A stretch of 64,000 nucleotides of DNA from Acidimicrobiia bacterium (GCA_028285585.1 JANQOU010000003.1:62001-126000), one strand, 5' to 3'. Numbered from the stretch's first letter, positions 15,417 to 24,497 are shown. A program made the numbers and translations. The notes: a model not told the origin generated them from the sequence alone.

Positions 15417-16319
15417 CTACTTGGTCGCGACGCGGCCAATGCTGGCAACTGTGGCTAATCCGACAACGACTGTTGCTGCCATGGCCAGGACTATCCCAGT
15501 GGAGACGGTTTGCTGCGCGACATGGTTCAGTGCAACGCCACTTGGCAGAAACGCGGAGACAATTGAGCTAGCAGTCAGAGCTACAACCGTTGTAGTGGCG
15601 ACAATCGACAAGACCGTTGGAACGGCTACGACGAGACCAGTCCGGATCACTATCGAGAGTGTTGTCCCACCGACGAGCCGCATCGCCTCGGCTTCAGCTC
15701 TTCGTGTCCTAGCCAGCAGGAACGAGAGGTTCGCGATCAGAATCAAGGCGGATACGAAGAAGGCGATAGCCACCCACGGCAAAAGGGCCCTAACGAGGGC
15801 GATCGTCATCTGCGAAGGGACTCCCACGCCGAGAGCCACGTCGGATACTCCTCGAATGTCCAGGGCTTCTTGACGGATCGCTTCAACCCGTACACGGCCC
15901 GTCGGCTCAATAACCAGGGTCTCGCCGCTGGTGAACCTGAAGATCTGATTTGGTGGTAGAGCCTCCAGATCTTGTGTGGTTGATGGCCGCACCAACTGGA
16001 CTCCATCTACCGAAGACACAGCATCGGCCAATTCGGCGATGTCAATTGGTGTTGACGAGTCTGCCAACACGATCAACTCCGAGTTCATCGTGACGTACTC
16101 GTCACCCGCGTCGACCGCCTCGTCCAGAAGAGGGCCCAGAAGGGTCAGGACAGACCCGACACTGACCGTCGCCGCGATCATCAACACAAGTCCCCTGTGT
16201 CGTCCGATATCGCGCAAACCAGACCGTATCGAAGCGGCCCACGACCTGGCCAGTTGTCTCCCGCTATCGACTTCGTTGTCCTCTACGCCGAATGGATCCA
16301 CGCGTTTCTCGCCAGCCAA
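15417..16319 (-). CDS. FtsX-like ABC permease
   Basis: 300 residues. One membrane segment at about 46-65, an extracytoplasmic domain (about 70-185), then three more segments with the FtsX-typical stretch SFLLARTRRAEAEAMRLVGG between them. FtsX works with the ATPase FtsE to activate cell-wall hydrolases. No ftsE-like gene is adjacent, and the island ATPase at 7269 belongs to another permease, so this could be a FtsX paralog rather than the division protein. Confidence 0.7.
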   Translation of the reverse strand: MAGEKRVDPFGVEDNEVDSGRQLARSWAASIRSGLRDIGRHRGLVLMIAATVSVGSVLTLLGPLLDEAVDAGDEYVTMNSELIVLADSSTPIDIAELADAVSSVDGVQLVRPSTTQDLEALPPNQIFRFTSGETLVIEPTGRVRVEAIRQEALDIRGVSDVALGVGVPSQMTIALVRALLPWVAIAFFVSALILIANLSFLLARTRRAEAEAMRLVGGTTLSIVIRTGLVVAVPTVLSIVATTTVVALTASSIVSAFLPSGVALNHVAQQTVSTGIVLAMAATVVVGLATVASIGRVATK

Positions 16320-16529
16320 CGTAGTCGTCGACCAACCAAGCCTGCGGAGGGCCGCGGCGACCTTAGGGTGTTCTTTGTCACGTGGGTACGGAGTCGGATG
16401 CTGTGGTGTACGTCAAGCACAGACCTCGGATCGCTACGGTTGAGTCGATGCTTCTGAGGGGCGCAGTCGTCGGGTCGGGGTGTCCTCCTCTATATCCCCA
16501 CTGAGTTTCCACAGTGAGACGGCGGGCCG

Positions 16530-16535
16530 TATACT
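16530..16535 (+). promoter_or_regulatory. -10 box TATACT before tRNA-Trp
   Basis: A good -10 hexamer 22 nt before the tRNA start, so transcription would begin around 16541. A weak -35 (TTTCCA) lies about 18 nt further up. It probably drives tRNA-Trp, secE and nusG. Confidence 0.5.
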
Positions 16536-16557
16536 TGACCGGCCCGCGAACCCCCCT

Positions 16558-16635
16558 AGGGGTGTAGCTCTAATTGGCTAGAGCGCCGGTCTCCAAAACC
16601 GGAGGTTGGGGGTTCGAGTCCCTCCACCCCTGCCA
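16558..16635 (+). tRNA. tRNA-Trp (CCA)
   Basis: Acceptor AGGGGTG/CACCCCT is perfect; anticodon loop CTCCAAA carries CCA; the T loop is TTCGAGT. The 3' CCA is encoded (16633-16635). It precedes secE by 33 nt, as in many actinobacteria. Confidence 0.96.
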
Positions 16636-16668
16636 GGCTTTCCAAGTAAGAACTCATAGGGATAACGG

Positions 16669-16998
16669 ATGAACCGAGAGATGCGTCGCCTCCAGGAACG
16701 GGAGGAGCGACGGAAGCAGAAGGAAAAAGAAGGCGGCACCAGGGCGCAGCGCAAGGCTGCGCAGATGCAAGCCAACGCCGGCGCGCCCAAAGAGCGCAAG
16801 TCGTTCGTCCGCCGCATCGGCGACTACCTCCACGAGGTGAGAGTCGAGCTGCGCAAGGTCACCTGGCCCACTCGTGAGCAGATGATCGCCTTCACCACGG
16901 TCACGGTCATCACTTCGACAGTCCTCACCGGTGTCATCTTCGGCTTCGACTTCGCCGCCAAGCAGTTTGTCCTCTGGCTGATCGATCTCACCCGCTGA
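16669..16998 (+). CDS. secE: Preprotein translocase subunit SecE
   Basis: 109 residues. A long charged N-terminal extension (about 1-45) precedes the conserved RIGDYLHEVRVELRKVTWPT amphipathic helix and a single membrane segment at about 77-100. SecE clamps the SecY channel. Position after tRNA-Trp and before nusG confirms the call. The stop overlaps the nusG start by one base. Confidence 0.95.
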   Translation: MNREMRRLQEREERRKQKEKEGGTRAQRKAAQMQANAGAPKERKSFVRRIGDYLHEVRVELRKVTWPTREQMIAFTTVTVITSTVLTGVIFGFDFAAKQFVLWLIDLTR

Positions 16999-17816
16999 TG
17001 GCCGACATGATCGAAACCACCGAAGAAGTGCTCGACGCCGTCGAAGAGGTAGTCGAGGAAGCCACCGATGAAGTTGTGACGGAGGAAGCCCCTGCCGAAG
17101 AGGCTTCGGCCGAGGAAACCGCGGTCGAGGCCCCGGCTGCCGACGAGGAGGAAGCGGCAACCGAAGAGACTCCAGCTGAAGAAGAATCGGCTGTTGAGGA
17201 GTCAGCTTCCGACGAACCCGAGAGCAGTGACGAAGAGGATGAAGAGCCGGAGCCGCCACGCCCGGCCAGCCCCTACGACCTGCCCGGTGACTGGTACGTC
17301 ATCCACTCGTACTCCGGCTACGAGAACAAGGTCAAGGCCAACCTCGAGACCCGCATCCAGTCGATGCACATGGAGGACCGGATCTTCGAAGTCCACATCC
17401 CCATGGAAGACGTGGTCGAGTTCAAGGGCGGCAAGAAGGTCACCGTCCCCAAGAAGGTCTTCCCCGGCTACATCCTGGTGAGGATGTCGCTCGACGACGA
17501 CTCCTGGTACGCCGTCCGCAACACCCCGGGTGTCACCGGTTTCGTCGCCGGTAACGCACAGAAGCCCACACCTCTCTCACGACGCGAGGTCGAGCGTTTC
17601 CTCGGCGTCCAGGAAGAAGAGGAGAAGGGCAAGCCACGTTTCAAGCCCGAATGGGAGGTCGGCGAGCAAGTGCGTGTCGTCACCGGCCCGTTCGCGGACT
17701 TCAACGGAATCATCGAAGAGATCAACATCGACCAGCAGAAGGTGGTCGTGTTGGTCAACATCTTCGGCCGGGACACTCCGGTCGAGCTTGGCTTCGAGGA
17801 CATTCAGAAGAACTAA
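16998..17816 (+). CDS. nusG: Transcription antitermination factor NusG
   Basis: 272 residues: an acidic, low-complexity N-terminal extension of about 85 residues (Glu/Ala-rich), then the NGN domain from WYVIHSYSGYENKVKANLE with FPGYILVRM, and a C-terminal KOW domain GEQVRVVTGPFADFNGIIEE. It binds RNA polymerase and couples it to Rho or the ribosome. The extension is longer than in E. coli but acidic tails are usual in actinobacteria. Confidence 0.95.
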   Translation: MADMIETTEEVLDAVEEVVEEATDEVVTEEAPAEEASAEETAVEAPAADEEEAATEETPAEEESAVEESASDEPESSDEEDEEPEPPRPASPYDLPGDWYVIHSYSGYENKVKANLETRIQSMHMEDRIFEVHIPMEDVVEFKGGKKVTVPKKVFPGYILVRMSLDDDSWYAVRNTPGVTGFVAGNAQKPTPLSRREVERFLGVQEEEEKGKPRFKPEWEVGEQVRVVTGPFADFNGIIEEINIDQQKVVVLVNIFGRDTPVELGFEDIQKN

Positions 17817-17828
17817 CGGGAACCAGGA

Positions 17829-18257
17829 ATGGGAAGAAAGAGACTCGTCACCACGCTGAAACTCCAGCTGCCCGCAGGGCAGGCCACACCGGCACCGCCG
17901 GTGGGCACCGCCCTCGGTCCGCACGGCGTCAACTTGATGGACTTCGTCAAGGCCTACAACGACGCCACCGGCAGCCAGCGCGGTCAGATCATCCCGGTTG
18001 AGATCTCGATCTACGAGGATCGGTCTTTCACCTTCATCACCAAGACGCCGCCGGCGGCAGCGCTGCTGCGCCAGGCCGCCCGGGTGGAGAAGGGCTCTGG
18101 TGAGCCCAACAAGGAGAAGGTGGGGACCGTCACCAAGGCGCAGGTCAAGGAGATCGCCGAGATCAAGATGCCCGACCTCAACGCCATCGACATCGAAGGC
18201 GCGATGAAGGTCGTCGAGGGCACCGCCCGATCGATGGGGATCACCGTCGAGGGGTGA
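17829..18257 (+). CDS. rplK: Ribosomal protein uL11
   Basis: 142 residues with N-terminal [20 protein letters not shown] and the rRNA-binding C-terminal domain containing [15 protein letters not shown]. It forms the GTPase-associated stalk base. It starts 12 nt after nusG. The 139-nt gap to rplA holds a run of hairpins. Confidence 0.97.
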   Translation: MGRKRLVTTLKLQLPAGQATPAPPVGTALGPHGVNLMDFVKAYNDATGSQRGQIIPVEISIYEDRSFTFITKTPPAAALLRQAARVEKGSGEPNKEKVGTVTKAQVKEIAEIKMPDLNAIDIEGAMKVVEGTARSMGITVEG

Positions 18258-18359
18258 CGAAAATCACCTTCTAGTTCGATGAGGTCGAACTAGAGCAGAC
18301 AATCACATCTAGGTGGGAGGCCGATGAAATCGGCTTCGAGTTCGATGCAATCGAACTCG
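18253..18359 (+). repeat. Four consecutive hairpins between rplK and rplA
   Basis: Stem-loops at 18253-18268 (GGTGA...TCACC), 18271-18293 (CTAGTTCGA-TGAGG-TCGAACTAG), 18321-18333 (CCGAT-GAA-ATCGG) and 18337-18359 (CGAGTTCGAT-GCA-ATCGAACTCG). The second and fourth share GTTCGA arms. They begin at the rplK stop and end 37 nt before rplA, so they could be L1 control, RNA processing or stability elements. None is followed by a T run. Confidence 0.75.
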
Positions 18360-18396
18360 GGCCTCTGGATCGGCCGAACGGACCACAAGGAGAAAC

Positions 18397-19110
18397 ATGA
18401 GACACGGCAAGAGCTACCGCGAGGCATCGCAGCGGTACGACAAGAACCACCCCTATCCCGCCGCCGAGGCGGTCGAGCTGGTCAAGACCCTGGCGTCGGC
18501 CAAGTTCGACGAGACCGTTGAGATCGTTTACGCCCTCGGCATTGACCCGAAGAAGGCCGATCAGATGGTCCGAGGCACAGTCTCGTTGCCTCACGGGACC
18601 GGCAAGGAAGTCCGGGTTGCCGTCTTTTGCCCGGGAGACAAGGAGAAAGAGGCCACCGAAGCCGGCGCAGACGTGGTTGGTGGCAAGGAACTGGCAGAAG
18701 CGATCGCCAACGGGCGAGAGCTCGACTTCGACGTCGCGATAGCCACTCCGGACATGATGTCCGAGGTCGGCAAGCTGGGCCGGGTGCTCGGGCCCAGGGG
18801 GCTGATGCCCAACCCCAAGGCCGGCACCGTGTCGGCCGACGTGGGCAAGGCTGTCTCAGAGTTCAAGGCCGGCAAGATCGAGTATCGCAACGACCGCTAC
18901 GGCAACGTCCATGTCCCTGTGGGCAAGGCCAGCTTTGAGGTTGGTCAGCTCGTTGAAAACCTCGCATCGCTCACGGCTGAGATCGAGCGAGCCAGGCCAT
19001 CAGGTGCCAAGGGCCGCTACATGAAGGCGATGACTGTCTCATCGACGATGGGCCCCGGGGTCAAAGTTGACACGGGCCATCTGGAGGACCTGATAGAGCT
19101 GGCCCAGTAG
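18397..19110 (+). CDS. rplA: Ribosomal protein uL1
   Basis: 237 residues, usual length. Conserved segments include [19 protein letters not shown] and [16 protein letters not shown]1 binds 23S rRNA at the L1 stalk and, in other bacteria, represses its own L11-L1 mRNA. AAGGAG precedes the start. A strong terminator follows, so transcription of rplJL is separate. Confidence 0.97.
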   Translation: MRHGKSYREASQRYDKNHPYPAAEAVELVKTLASAKFDETVEIVYALGIDPKKADQMVRGTVSLPHGTGKEVRVAVFCPGDKEKEATEAGADVVGGKELAEAIANGRELDFDVAIATPDMMSEVGKLGRVLGPRGLMPNPKAGTVSADVGKAVSEFKAGKIEYRNDRYGNVHVPVGKASFEVGQLVENLASLTAEIERARPSGAKGRYMKAMTVSSTMGPGVKVDTGHLEDLIELAQ

Positions 19111-19133
19111 GAACCACGAAGATACGAACGTGA

Positions 19134-19157
19134 GAAAGCCCCCGGAAGGGGGCTTTC
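19134..19157 (+). terminator. Intrinsic terminator after rplA
   Basis: Perfect 10-bp stem GAAAGCCCCC/GGGGGCTTTC with GGAA loop and a short TTC tail, 23 nt after the rplA stop. Confidence 0.85.
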
Positions 19158-19575
19158 TTCTTGAACTAGGGGGATCTCCGCGCCCCGGAACTCCGTGGGC
19201 TGGGAGGGCTATCGGCTGCCAGGTCCACCGTCCGCACGTCAGCCGACTTCTCGTCTGTGGACCAGGGTAGGGACTGGTCTCGATCGTCGGCCACGCGGCC
19301 CTCACTATTCGGGTCCGAGGAGCGGGCGGGGGCGGTCAGGGAACCCGCCCGGTCACACGGAGACCCCCTGTTTTCAAACGTCACCCAAGTGTCGCGCGAG
19401 GTGTCACCAGTGTCCAGGGAGATTCTGGAAATCAGGTCTATCAGGACTGGCTTCGGCGTCGGAGAGTGGTGCGGAGCACGGAGCGTGATCGAAAGAGGGC
19501 ATCTTGGCTGTTCGCCAGCGGGGGCTAGCCTGATCGTCGGGTCAGACCCGTGCCATCAGGGGGCTTCAACTTTCA
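19158..19575 (+). other. 418-nt leader region without a recognised gene
   Basis: Lies between the rplA terminator and the nucleotidyltransferase. It contains the palindrome GGGTCAGACCC at about 19539, whose sequence also occurs inside the palindrome at the other end of the nucleotidyltransferase gene. A minus-strand ORF of 72 codons (19166-19384) is Pro/Ser/Arg-rich and not convincing. No RNA gene is evident. Confidence 0.5.
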
Positions 19576-20673
19576 ATGGATAGTCGACAACGTCTTCTTG
19601 CTTTCTTCTCCCCTGAACTGGCTGCGGTCCCCGGCTCGGTCGAGCTGTTTCAGCTGCTGCTGGCCGGCGGCGAACGTAGCGAGCCGTTGCATCTGGATGC
19701 GGAGAGCGAGTCGGCCTTCGTCGAGTGGGCCAACCAACACCGTCTGACTCCACAACTTCTGGCCGCCATCGACCACGGGGCGATCAGCGTGTCGAGCCAG
19801 CTCACTGAGACCGCCAAGGGCTGGTCGAGAGAGTTGGCGATATCGAGATTGTCACTCGATCGTCTGTTGCTTGTCATCGCCGAGACGCTGTCGTCGCACG
19901 AGATCGAGTTCATCGTGTTGAAAGGCGTTCCCACCGGGCGCCTCGACTACAGCACCCCGACGCAGCGGGTCATCTCCGACGTGGACATCTTGGTTAGACG
20001 CGAGCACCTGGATACGACCGTGGAAGCCTTGAGCGGTGCCGGATTCGCACGCACCGGGGATCTCGTCCTCCTCGACAAGGGGGAGAGCTTGTACTCCGAC
20101 TTGGGAGCAATCGACGTGCACACCCGGCCTCACGCAGCCGGTGGCTTCCTCGGCGAGTGGTGGTGGGACAACGCCGAGGAGTTCGTTGTGGCCGGGCAGC
20201 CATTTCAGGCGTTGCCTCGAGGTGGGCGGCTGGGCCATGCCTGTAGTCACCTTGCTGTCTCCTATCCGAACCACCGGCCCATCACCTCACTGCTCGACAT
20301 CGTCACCATCTCCCGGTCTGCATCTGATCAAGACAGAGCTGTTGCCAACGAGTTCCTCGCTGAGATTGGCGTCTCGGACCTCACCTCGCGAGTGATGGAG
20401 AGAGCCGCGGTGCTTCTCGATGACCCGGGTCTGGCGTTCGGCTCATCTAGAGCCGGGCTCAGCAACTGGGCCCTGCGGCGGGCTTACGACCGGCCGGATC
20501 TGGACCTGCGCGCCGTCAAGCTCGCCAAGACGATCGGGATGCCCTGGAGTGAGAAGCCGCAGGCAGTAAGGCGGCTGATAGCGCCGCCCCCTGAGTTCCT
20601 CGCCTTGGGCGGGTACTCCTCTCGGCGTGATCGCCTCCGTTCGCTCCTCAGACGCAAGAAAGGTGGGGTCTGA
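19576..20673 (+). CDS. Nucleotidyltransferase family protein (NTP_transf_5 type)
   Basis: 365 residues. The family core is visible: VLKGVPTGRLDY at 114-125, then RVISDVDILV with Asp135 and Asp137 as metal ligands, followed by a helical C-terminal part. Proteins of this family occur in lasso peptide clusters beside HPr-kinase-like genes, and this organism has both. It sits alone between the rplA terminator and the rplJ leader, a place where other bacteria have nothing. Target (peptide or small molecule) is unknown. Confidence 0.72.
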   Translation: MDSRQRLLAFFSPELAAVPGSVELFQLLLAGGERSEPLHLDAESESAFVEWANQHRLTPQLLAAIDHGAISVSSQLTETAKGWSRELAISRLSLDRLLLVIAETLSSHEIEFIVLKGVPTGRLDYSTPTQRVISDVDILVRREHLDTTVEALSGAGFARTGDLVLLDKGESLYSDLGAIDVHTRPHAAGGFLGEWWWDNAEEFVVAGQPFQALPRGGRLGHACSHLAVSYPNHRPITSLLDIVTISRSASDQDRAVANEFLAEIGVSDLTSRVMERAAVLLDDPGLAFGSSRAGLSNWALRRAYDRPDLDLRAVKLAKTIGMPWSEKPQAVRRLIAPPPEFLALGGYSSRRDRLRSLLRRKKGGV

Positions 20674-20680
20674 CCCCACC
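20662..20680. repeat. Palindrome GGTGGGGTC-T-GACCCCACC over the stop codon
   Basis: A perfect 9-bp inverted repeat around a single base; the nucleotidyltransferase TGA stop is in its centre. Its core GGGTCtGACCC is nearly the GGGTCAGACCC found upstream of the gene. Confidence 0.8.
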
Positions 20681-20689
20681 CTGTCTCCC

Positions 20690-20730
20690 CGTGTGCAGAA
20701 AGGAGTACTAGGTACTCCTTTCTGCACACG
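20690..20730. repeat. Perfect 19-bp inverted repeat with 3-nt loop
   Basis: CGTGTGCAGAAAGGAGTAC, loop TAG, then the exact complement. No T run follows, so it is not a standard terminator. It lies 16 nt after the nucleotidyltransferase stop and 182 nt before rplJ. Confidence 0.9.
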
Positions 20731-20825
20731 CATAGGGGGCATCGAATTGATCAGCGGGGGCTCGTCGATACAATGTCATTCGTAATCCCAATACTCGGCC
20801 GAAGACCGCCGGTGTCACCGACTCA

Positions 20826-20876
20826 AAGGGGCTCGCCCCGCCAGCGCAGGACCGCTTCTCGCAAGCCCCTTGTTTT
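20826..20876 (+). promoter_or_regulatory. Attenuator-like stem in the rplJ leader
   Basis: AAGGGGCT (20826) pairs with AGCCCCTT (20871), enclosing about 30 nt, and TGTTTT follows. It fits the place of an L10 leader, where the L10-L12 complex binds its own mRNA. The match to the known L10 leader structure was not tested. Confidence 0.5.
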
Positions 20877-20912
20877 CTGCCGAGGGGCTTCATTGATGTC
20901 TAGGGAGAAGCA

Positions 20913-21518
20913 ATGCCCAGACCAGAAAAGGTCCAAGCTGTAGCTGACATCCGAGAGAGACTCGAGGGCGCCGAGGCGGTGTTCCTCACCGAGTACCGCG
21001 GGCTGACGGTTTCCGCCGTGCAAGAGCTTCGCAAGAGCCTGCGTGACAGTGGGGCCGACTACAAGGTCGTCAAGATGACGCTGACCCGATTGGCGGCGGA
21101 AGAGGCCGGGTTCGAGGGGATGGACGAGTATCTCGCCGGTCCCACGGCTCTCGCCTTCGCCCAGGACGATCCGGTCGCGACGGCCAAGGCCCTGAAGGAG
21201 TTCGGCAAGGCTCACGATGTCTTCGTGCTCAAGGCCGGGTTCCTCGCAGGGGACGTCCTCAGCCCTGAGGAAGTCTCGAAACTCGCCGAGATCGAGTCTC
21301 GTGAGGTGCTACTGGCGAAGATCGCCGGAGCGGCCAAGGCACCCTTGTACAAGGCCGCCGGCATGTTCGGCTCCTTCACGAGCGACGCAGCATCGATGTT
21401 CTCGCAGCTTTTGGACAAGAAAGAGTCGGGTGAACATCTGCCTGATGGCGGCGGCGACGCCAGCCTTCCCGCAGACGAGCCCGCCGACACCACGGCCGAC
21501 CAGGCCGAGGAGGAATAG
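20913..21518 (+). CDS. rplJ: Ribosomal protein uL10
   Basis: 201 residues. Starts [20 protein letters not shown] with the [11 protein letters not shown] core, typical of L10; the C-terminal part is Ala/Asp-rich and binds L12 dimers. AGGGAGAAGCA precedes the ATG. Two nt separate it from rplL. Confidence 0.96.
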   Translation: MPRPEKVQAVADIRERLEGAEAVFLTEYRGLTVSAVQELRKSLRDSGADYKVVKMTLTRLAAEEAGFEGMDEYLAGPTALAFAQDDPVATAKALKEFGKAHDVFVLKAGFLAGDVLSPEEVSKLAEIESREVLLAKIAGAAKAPLYKAAGMFGSFTSDAASMFSQLLDKKESGEHLPDGGGDASLPADEPADTTADQAEEE

Positions 21519-21520
21519 CA

Positions 21521-21910
21521 ATGGCAAAGATGACCACTGACGAGCTGCTCAGCTCGTTCGAGGAGATGACAGTCCTCGAGCTCAAGGAGTTCCTTGATGC
21601 TTTCGAGGAGAAGTTCGACGTGACCGCTGCAGCTCCAGTTGCCGTGGCTGCCGCCCCGGTCGCTGGTGGTGACGGAGGTGCCGGCGGTGAAGAGGAGAAG
21701 GACGAGTTCGATGTCGTCCTCACCGATGCCGGCTCGCAGAAGATCCAGGTGATCAAGGAAGTCCGCGGGCTGACCAGCCTCGGGCTCAAAGAGGCCAAGG
21801 ATCTCGTCGACGGTGCTCCCAACGCCATCCTCGAAGGCGTTGACAAGGAAGCAGCCGACAAGGCCAAGGAGGCCATCGAGGCCGCAGGCGGCTCGGTAGA
21901 GCTCAAGTAA
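21521..21910 (+). CDS. rplL: Ribosomal protein bL12
   Basis: 129 residues: N-terminal dimer domain ([20 protein letters not shown]), Ala/Gly hinge, and C-terminal factor-binding domain with [20 protein letters not shown] and [12 protein letters not shown]. It recruits translational GTPases. It is the last gene of this cluster; rpoB does not follow. Confidence 0.97.
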   Translation: MAKMTTDELLSSFEEMTVLELKEFLDAFEEKFDVTAAAPVAVAAAPVAGGDGGAGGEEEKDEFDVVLTDAGSQKIQVIKEVRGLTSLGLKEAKDLVDGAPNAILEGVDKEAADKAKEAIEAAGGSVELK

Positions 21911-21933
21911 CGAACTCTGCGGAAAGCTCGTGG

Positions 21934-21958
21934 AAAGGCCCCCGGTCAGGGGGCCTTT
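21934..21958. terminator. Terminator between rplL and pepN
   Basis: Stem AAAGGCCCCC/GGGGGCCTTT, 10 bp, 5-nt loop. It stands between convergent genes and could serve both. Confidence 0.85.
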
Positions 21959-21959
21959 C

Positions 21960-24497
21960 TCATGCGCCGAAGTATTCGGTGAGCGTCGGTGTCTCCCGCT
22001 CCCGGAGAGCGACGTTGGCGTCGAGCTTCTCCAGGTTCTGCTCGATCGACATCGCTGCCTCGGGAACCGGGTGCTCGGCGAAGAAGCCACGGATGCGCGG
22101 GGCTATCTCCGGCCCACTGAGAGCGGAGACCCCTTCGGCGACCCGTCCGCGGGTCATCCCCGGCATCGTCTCCAAGACATCATCCCAGCGCGAGGCTGCC
22201 GAGTCCCACACCACAGGGCCCGCTTTCCCCATCAGCGTGATGGCGAACACCCAGAAGGCGTCCTGAGTGCGGATGTCGCCGGCCACGACCTTGTCCAGGG
22301 TCGAGATCGCCAGGTCGGGCTCGTTGACCGATGCCAGGGCACGCAGGTAACGGTTGCGATCCAGCGGCGTCGAAGCGTCGAGATGCCGGCTCCACAGCGT
22401 GTCGTATTCCTCCGATGAGCCGTGGCGGGCGTAAACCCCGAGAGCAGCGGTGGCCACCTCTGGATCGACGGTCGCACCGTCGAACGCCGCCGCCGTGACC
22501 TGGCGCGCCTTCTCGATTGTTTCCGGGTCCTCTCCGAGATTCCCCAGACATGCGATCAACTCGCCACGCAGCTTGCGGTCCAGATCGGACTCGTTGTCAC
22601 CCGGCTCCCAACCGAGACGCTCGAAGGCAGGACCGGCCAGGTTTCTCACGAACTCCTCGAAGGCGGGCCGGACTTCTTCGTCGAGAGTGTGGTGCTCGAG
22701 TAGCGAAAGACCGCCGATGATGACCGACCAGATCGCCTGCTCTGTCTCCTCCGAGAACTCGGCAGCCAGGTCGAGGAATGCACTTGCCGGGAGCGTGCCG
22801 TTCTTGACGAAAGCGAGCGTGTCGGCGAGAAGGCTGTAGCGCTCCTTCTCGGTGAGTGATGAGACGTTGGCCAGCAACGCCGAGAACAGGTCGTCGGCGT
22901 AGAAGGTTCGGTAGAACCCGCTTCCTCCGCCGTTGGCCATCATCCAGTCCACGGTCCCGTCGATCGGGACCACCAACTCGTCCTCTTCGAGCAAGACCTT
23001 CGACTCGAACGGCTCGCCGTCGACCGACCCTCTCAGGAGAATCGGCACCTTCCAGATGGTGGTGTCGCTGTCGTCTGGTATCACCAGATGGCGGCGCTGG
23101 TGCAGCTCGATGCCGCCATCGGCAGGTGTGACGTCGATCTGAGGGAAGCCGCGCTGGTAAACCCAAGTGTTCATGATGTCGGACACGGGCCACTCCGACG
23201 CACCGTCTAGGCCCTCCCAGAGGTCGGTGGTGACGGTGTTGGCGTATTCGTGCTTGCGCAGGTAGTTGCCCACTCCGGCACGGAACTGCTCCGCTCCGAT
23301 GAACTCATCGATCATGTGGAGAACGGCCGAGCCTTTCCCGTAGGTGATCGCATCGAACATCTGGTCGACTTCTTCGGGAGCCGTGATTTCAAACTCGATG
23401 GGCCGCGTGCTTGCCAGCTGGTCGGTGCCCATCGCCCACGGCACTTCGCGATTGAGGAAGGCCAACCATCGCTTCCATTCCGGTCTCATCGCATCCGTCG
23501 CCTTCAGCTCCATGAAACTGGCGAAAGCCTCGTTGAGCCATGCGCCTTCCCACCAAGCCATGGTGACGAGATTGCCGAACCACTGGTGGGCGATCTCGTG
23601 GCCGATCACGTCCAGGCTGAGCAGCAGCTCGCCTTGGCTGGCCTTCTCGGGATCGACGACGAGGTAGGCGTCGCGGTAGGTGATCAGGCCGACGTTCTCC
23701 ATGGCTCCCGCGGCGAAGTCGGGTATGGCGATGTGGTCGAGCTTGTCGCCGGGGTAGGGGATTCCGTAGTAATCCGAGAGGAACTCGAAGCAGAACACGG
23801 CGTTCTCGAGGGCGATGTCGGTGAGATGGAGATTCCCCTTGGGAACGATGATCCGAGTTGGCGTGCCGCGCACGTCAACCGGGTCGGTTGCCTCGAACGG
23901 GCCGACGATGAACGCCAGCAGATAGGGCGACATCTTCATCGTCTTGGCGAACTCGAACCGGACCCGTCCGTCGTCGGTATGGCTGCGGGCCAGCTCTCTA
24001 GCGTTCGAGTAGGCCTCGAGCCCGTCGCTCACCACCATCGTTGTCTTGAAAGTGGCCTTGAAGTCCGGCTCGTCGAAGCTGGGGAAGATACGGCGGGCGT
24101 CGGTCGACTGGCATTGCGACGCGGCGATGGGCTGCTCGACACCGTCTGAGTCCTTGAACATCGACCGATACAGGCCACGCAGCTGATCGTTGATCACTCC
24201 GGTGTGCTCGATCTCCAGCCGGTAGGAGCCGGTTGCCAGTTCCGATCCGAAGGTCAACGTCGCTCTTTCGTACTCCTCGTCGTAGGAGATCTCTTCAACT
24301 GGTTCACCCGACGAAATTGTGGCCGATTTGATGTCAACTTCGGCAACGTTGAGCACGATCTGCGAGGTCGGTTCGAGAACGTCGACGTCCATTCCAACCG
24401 AGCCGGTGAAAGTGAAGGTCTCCAGATCGGGTTCGAGAACGAGGTCGTAGTGACTCGGGATGACGTGGCGCGGCAGACGCCAAGGATTGTCAGACAA
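21960..24497 (-). CDS. pepN: Aminopeptidase N (M1 metallopeptidase)
   Basis: 845 residues. GAMEN exopeptidase motif in AAGAMENVGLITYRD, zinc motif HEIAHQWFGN with WLNEAFASFME giving the third ligand, and a long helical C-terminal ERAP1-like domain. It removes N-terminal residues from peptides in the cytosol; no signal peptide is seen. It converges on rplL and diverges from serB with a 92-nt gap. Confidence 0.95.
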   Translation of the reverse strand: MSDNPWRLPRHVIPSHYDLVLEPDLETFTFTGSVGMDVDVLEPTSQIVLNVAEVDIKSATISSGEPVEEISYDEEYERATLTFGSELATGSYRLEIEHTGVINDQLRGLYRSMFKDSDGVEQPIAASQCQSTDARRIFPSFDEPDFKATFKTTMVVSDGLEAYSNARELARSHTDDGRVRFEFAKTMKMSPYLLAFIVGPFEATDPVDVRGTPTRIIVPKGNLHLTDIALENAVFCFEFLSDYYGIPYPGDKLDHIAIPDFAAGAMENVGLITYRDAYLVVDPEKASQGELLLSLDVIGHEIAHQWFGNLVTMAWWEGAWLNEAFASFMELKATDAMRPEWKRWLAFLNREVPWAMGTDQLASTRPIEFEITAPEEVDQMFDAITYGKGSAVLHMIDEFIGAEQFRAGVGNYLRKHEYANTVTTDLWEGLDGASEWPVSDIMNTWVYQRGFPQIDVTPADGGIELHQRRHLVIPDDSDTTIWKVPILLRGSVDGEPFESKVLLEEDELVVPIDGTVDWMMANGGGSGFYRTFYADDLFSALLANVSSLTEKERYSLLADTLAFVKNGTLPASAFLDLAAEFSEETEQAIWSVIIGGLSLLEHHTLDEEVRPAFEEFVRNLAGPAFERLGWEPGDNESDLDRKLRGELIACLGNLGEDPETIEKARQVTAAAFDGATVDPEVATAALGVYARHGSSEEYDTLWSRHLDASTPLDRNRYLRALASVNEPDLAISTLDKVVAGDIRTQDAFWVFAITLMGKAGPVVWDSAASRWDDVLETMPGMTRGRVAEGVSALSGPEIAPRIRGFFAEHPVPEAAMSIEQNLEKLDANVALRERETPTLTEYFGA

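Noticed and set aside
15417-16319. FtsX of the cell division FtsEX complex
   Set aside because: No ftsE beside it and accessory surroundings; kept only as FtsX-like.
19166-19384. 72-codon minus-strand ORF upstream of the nucleotidyltransferase
   Set aside because: Composition is Pro/Ser/Arg-rich without motif or SD, and it overlaps the rplA terminator side.
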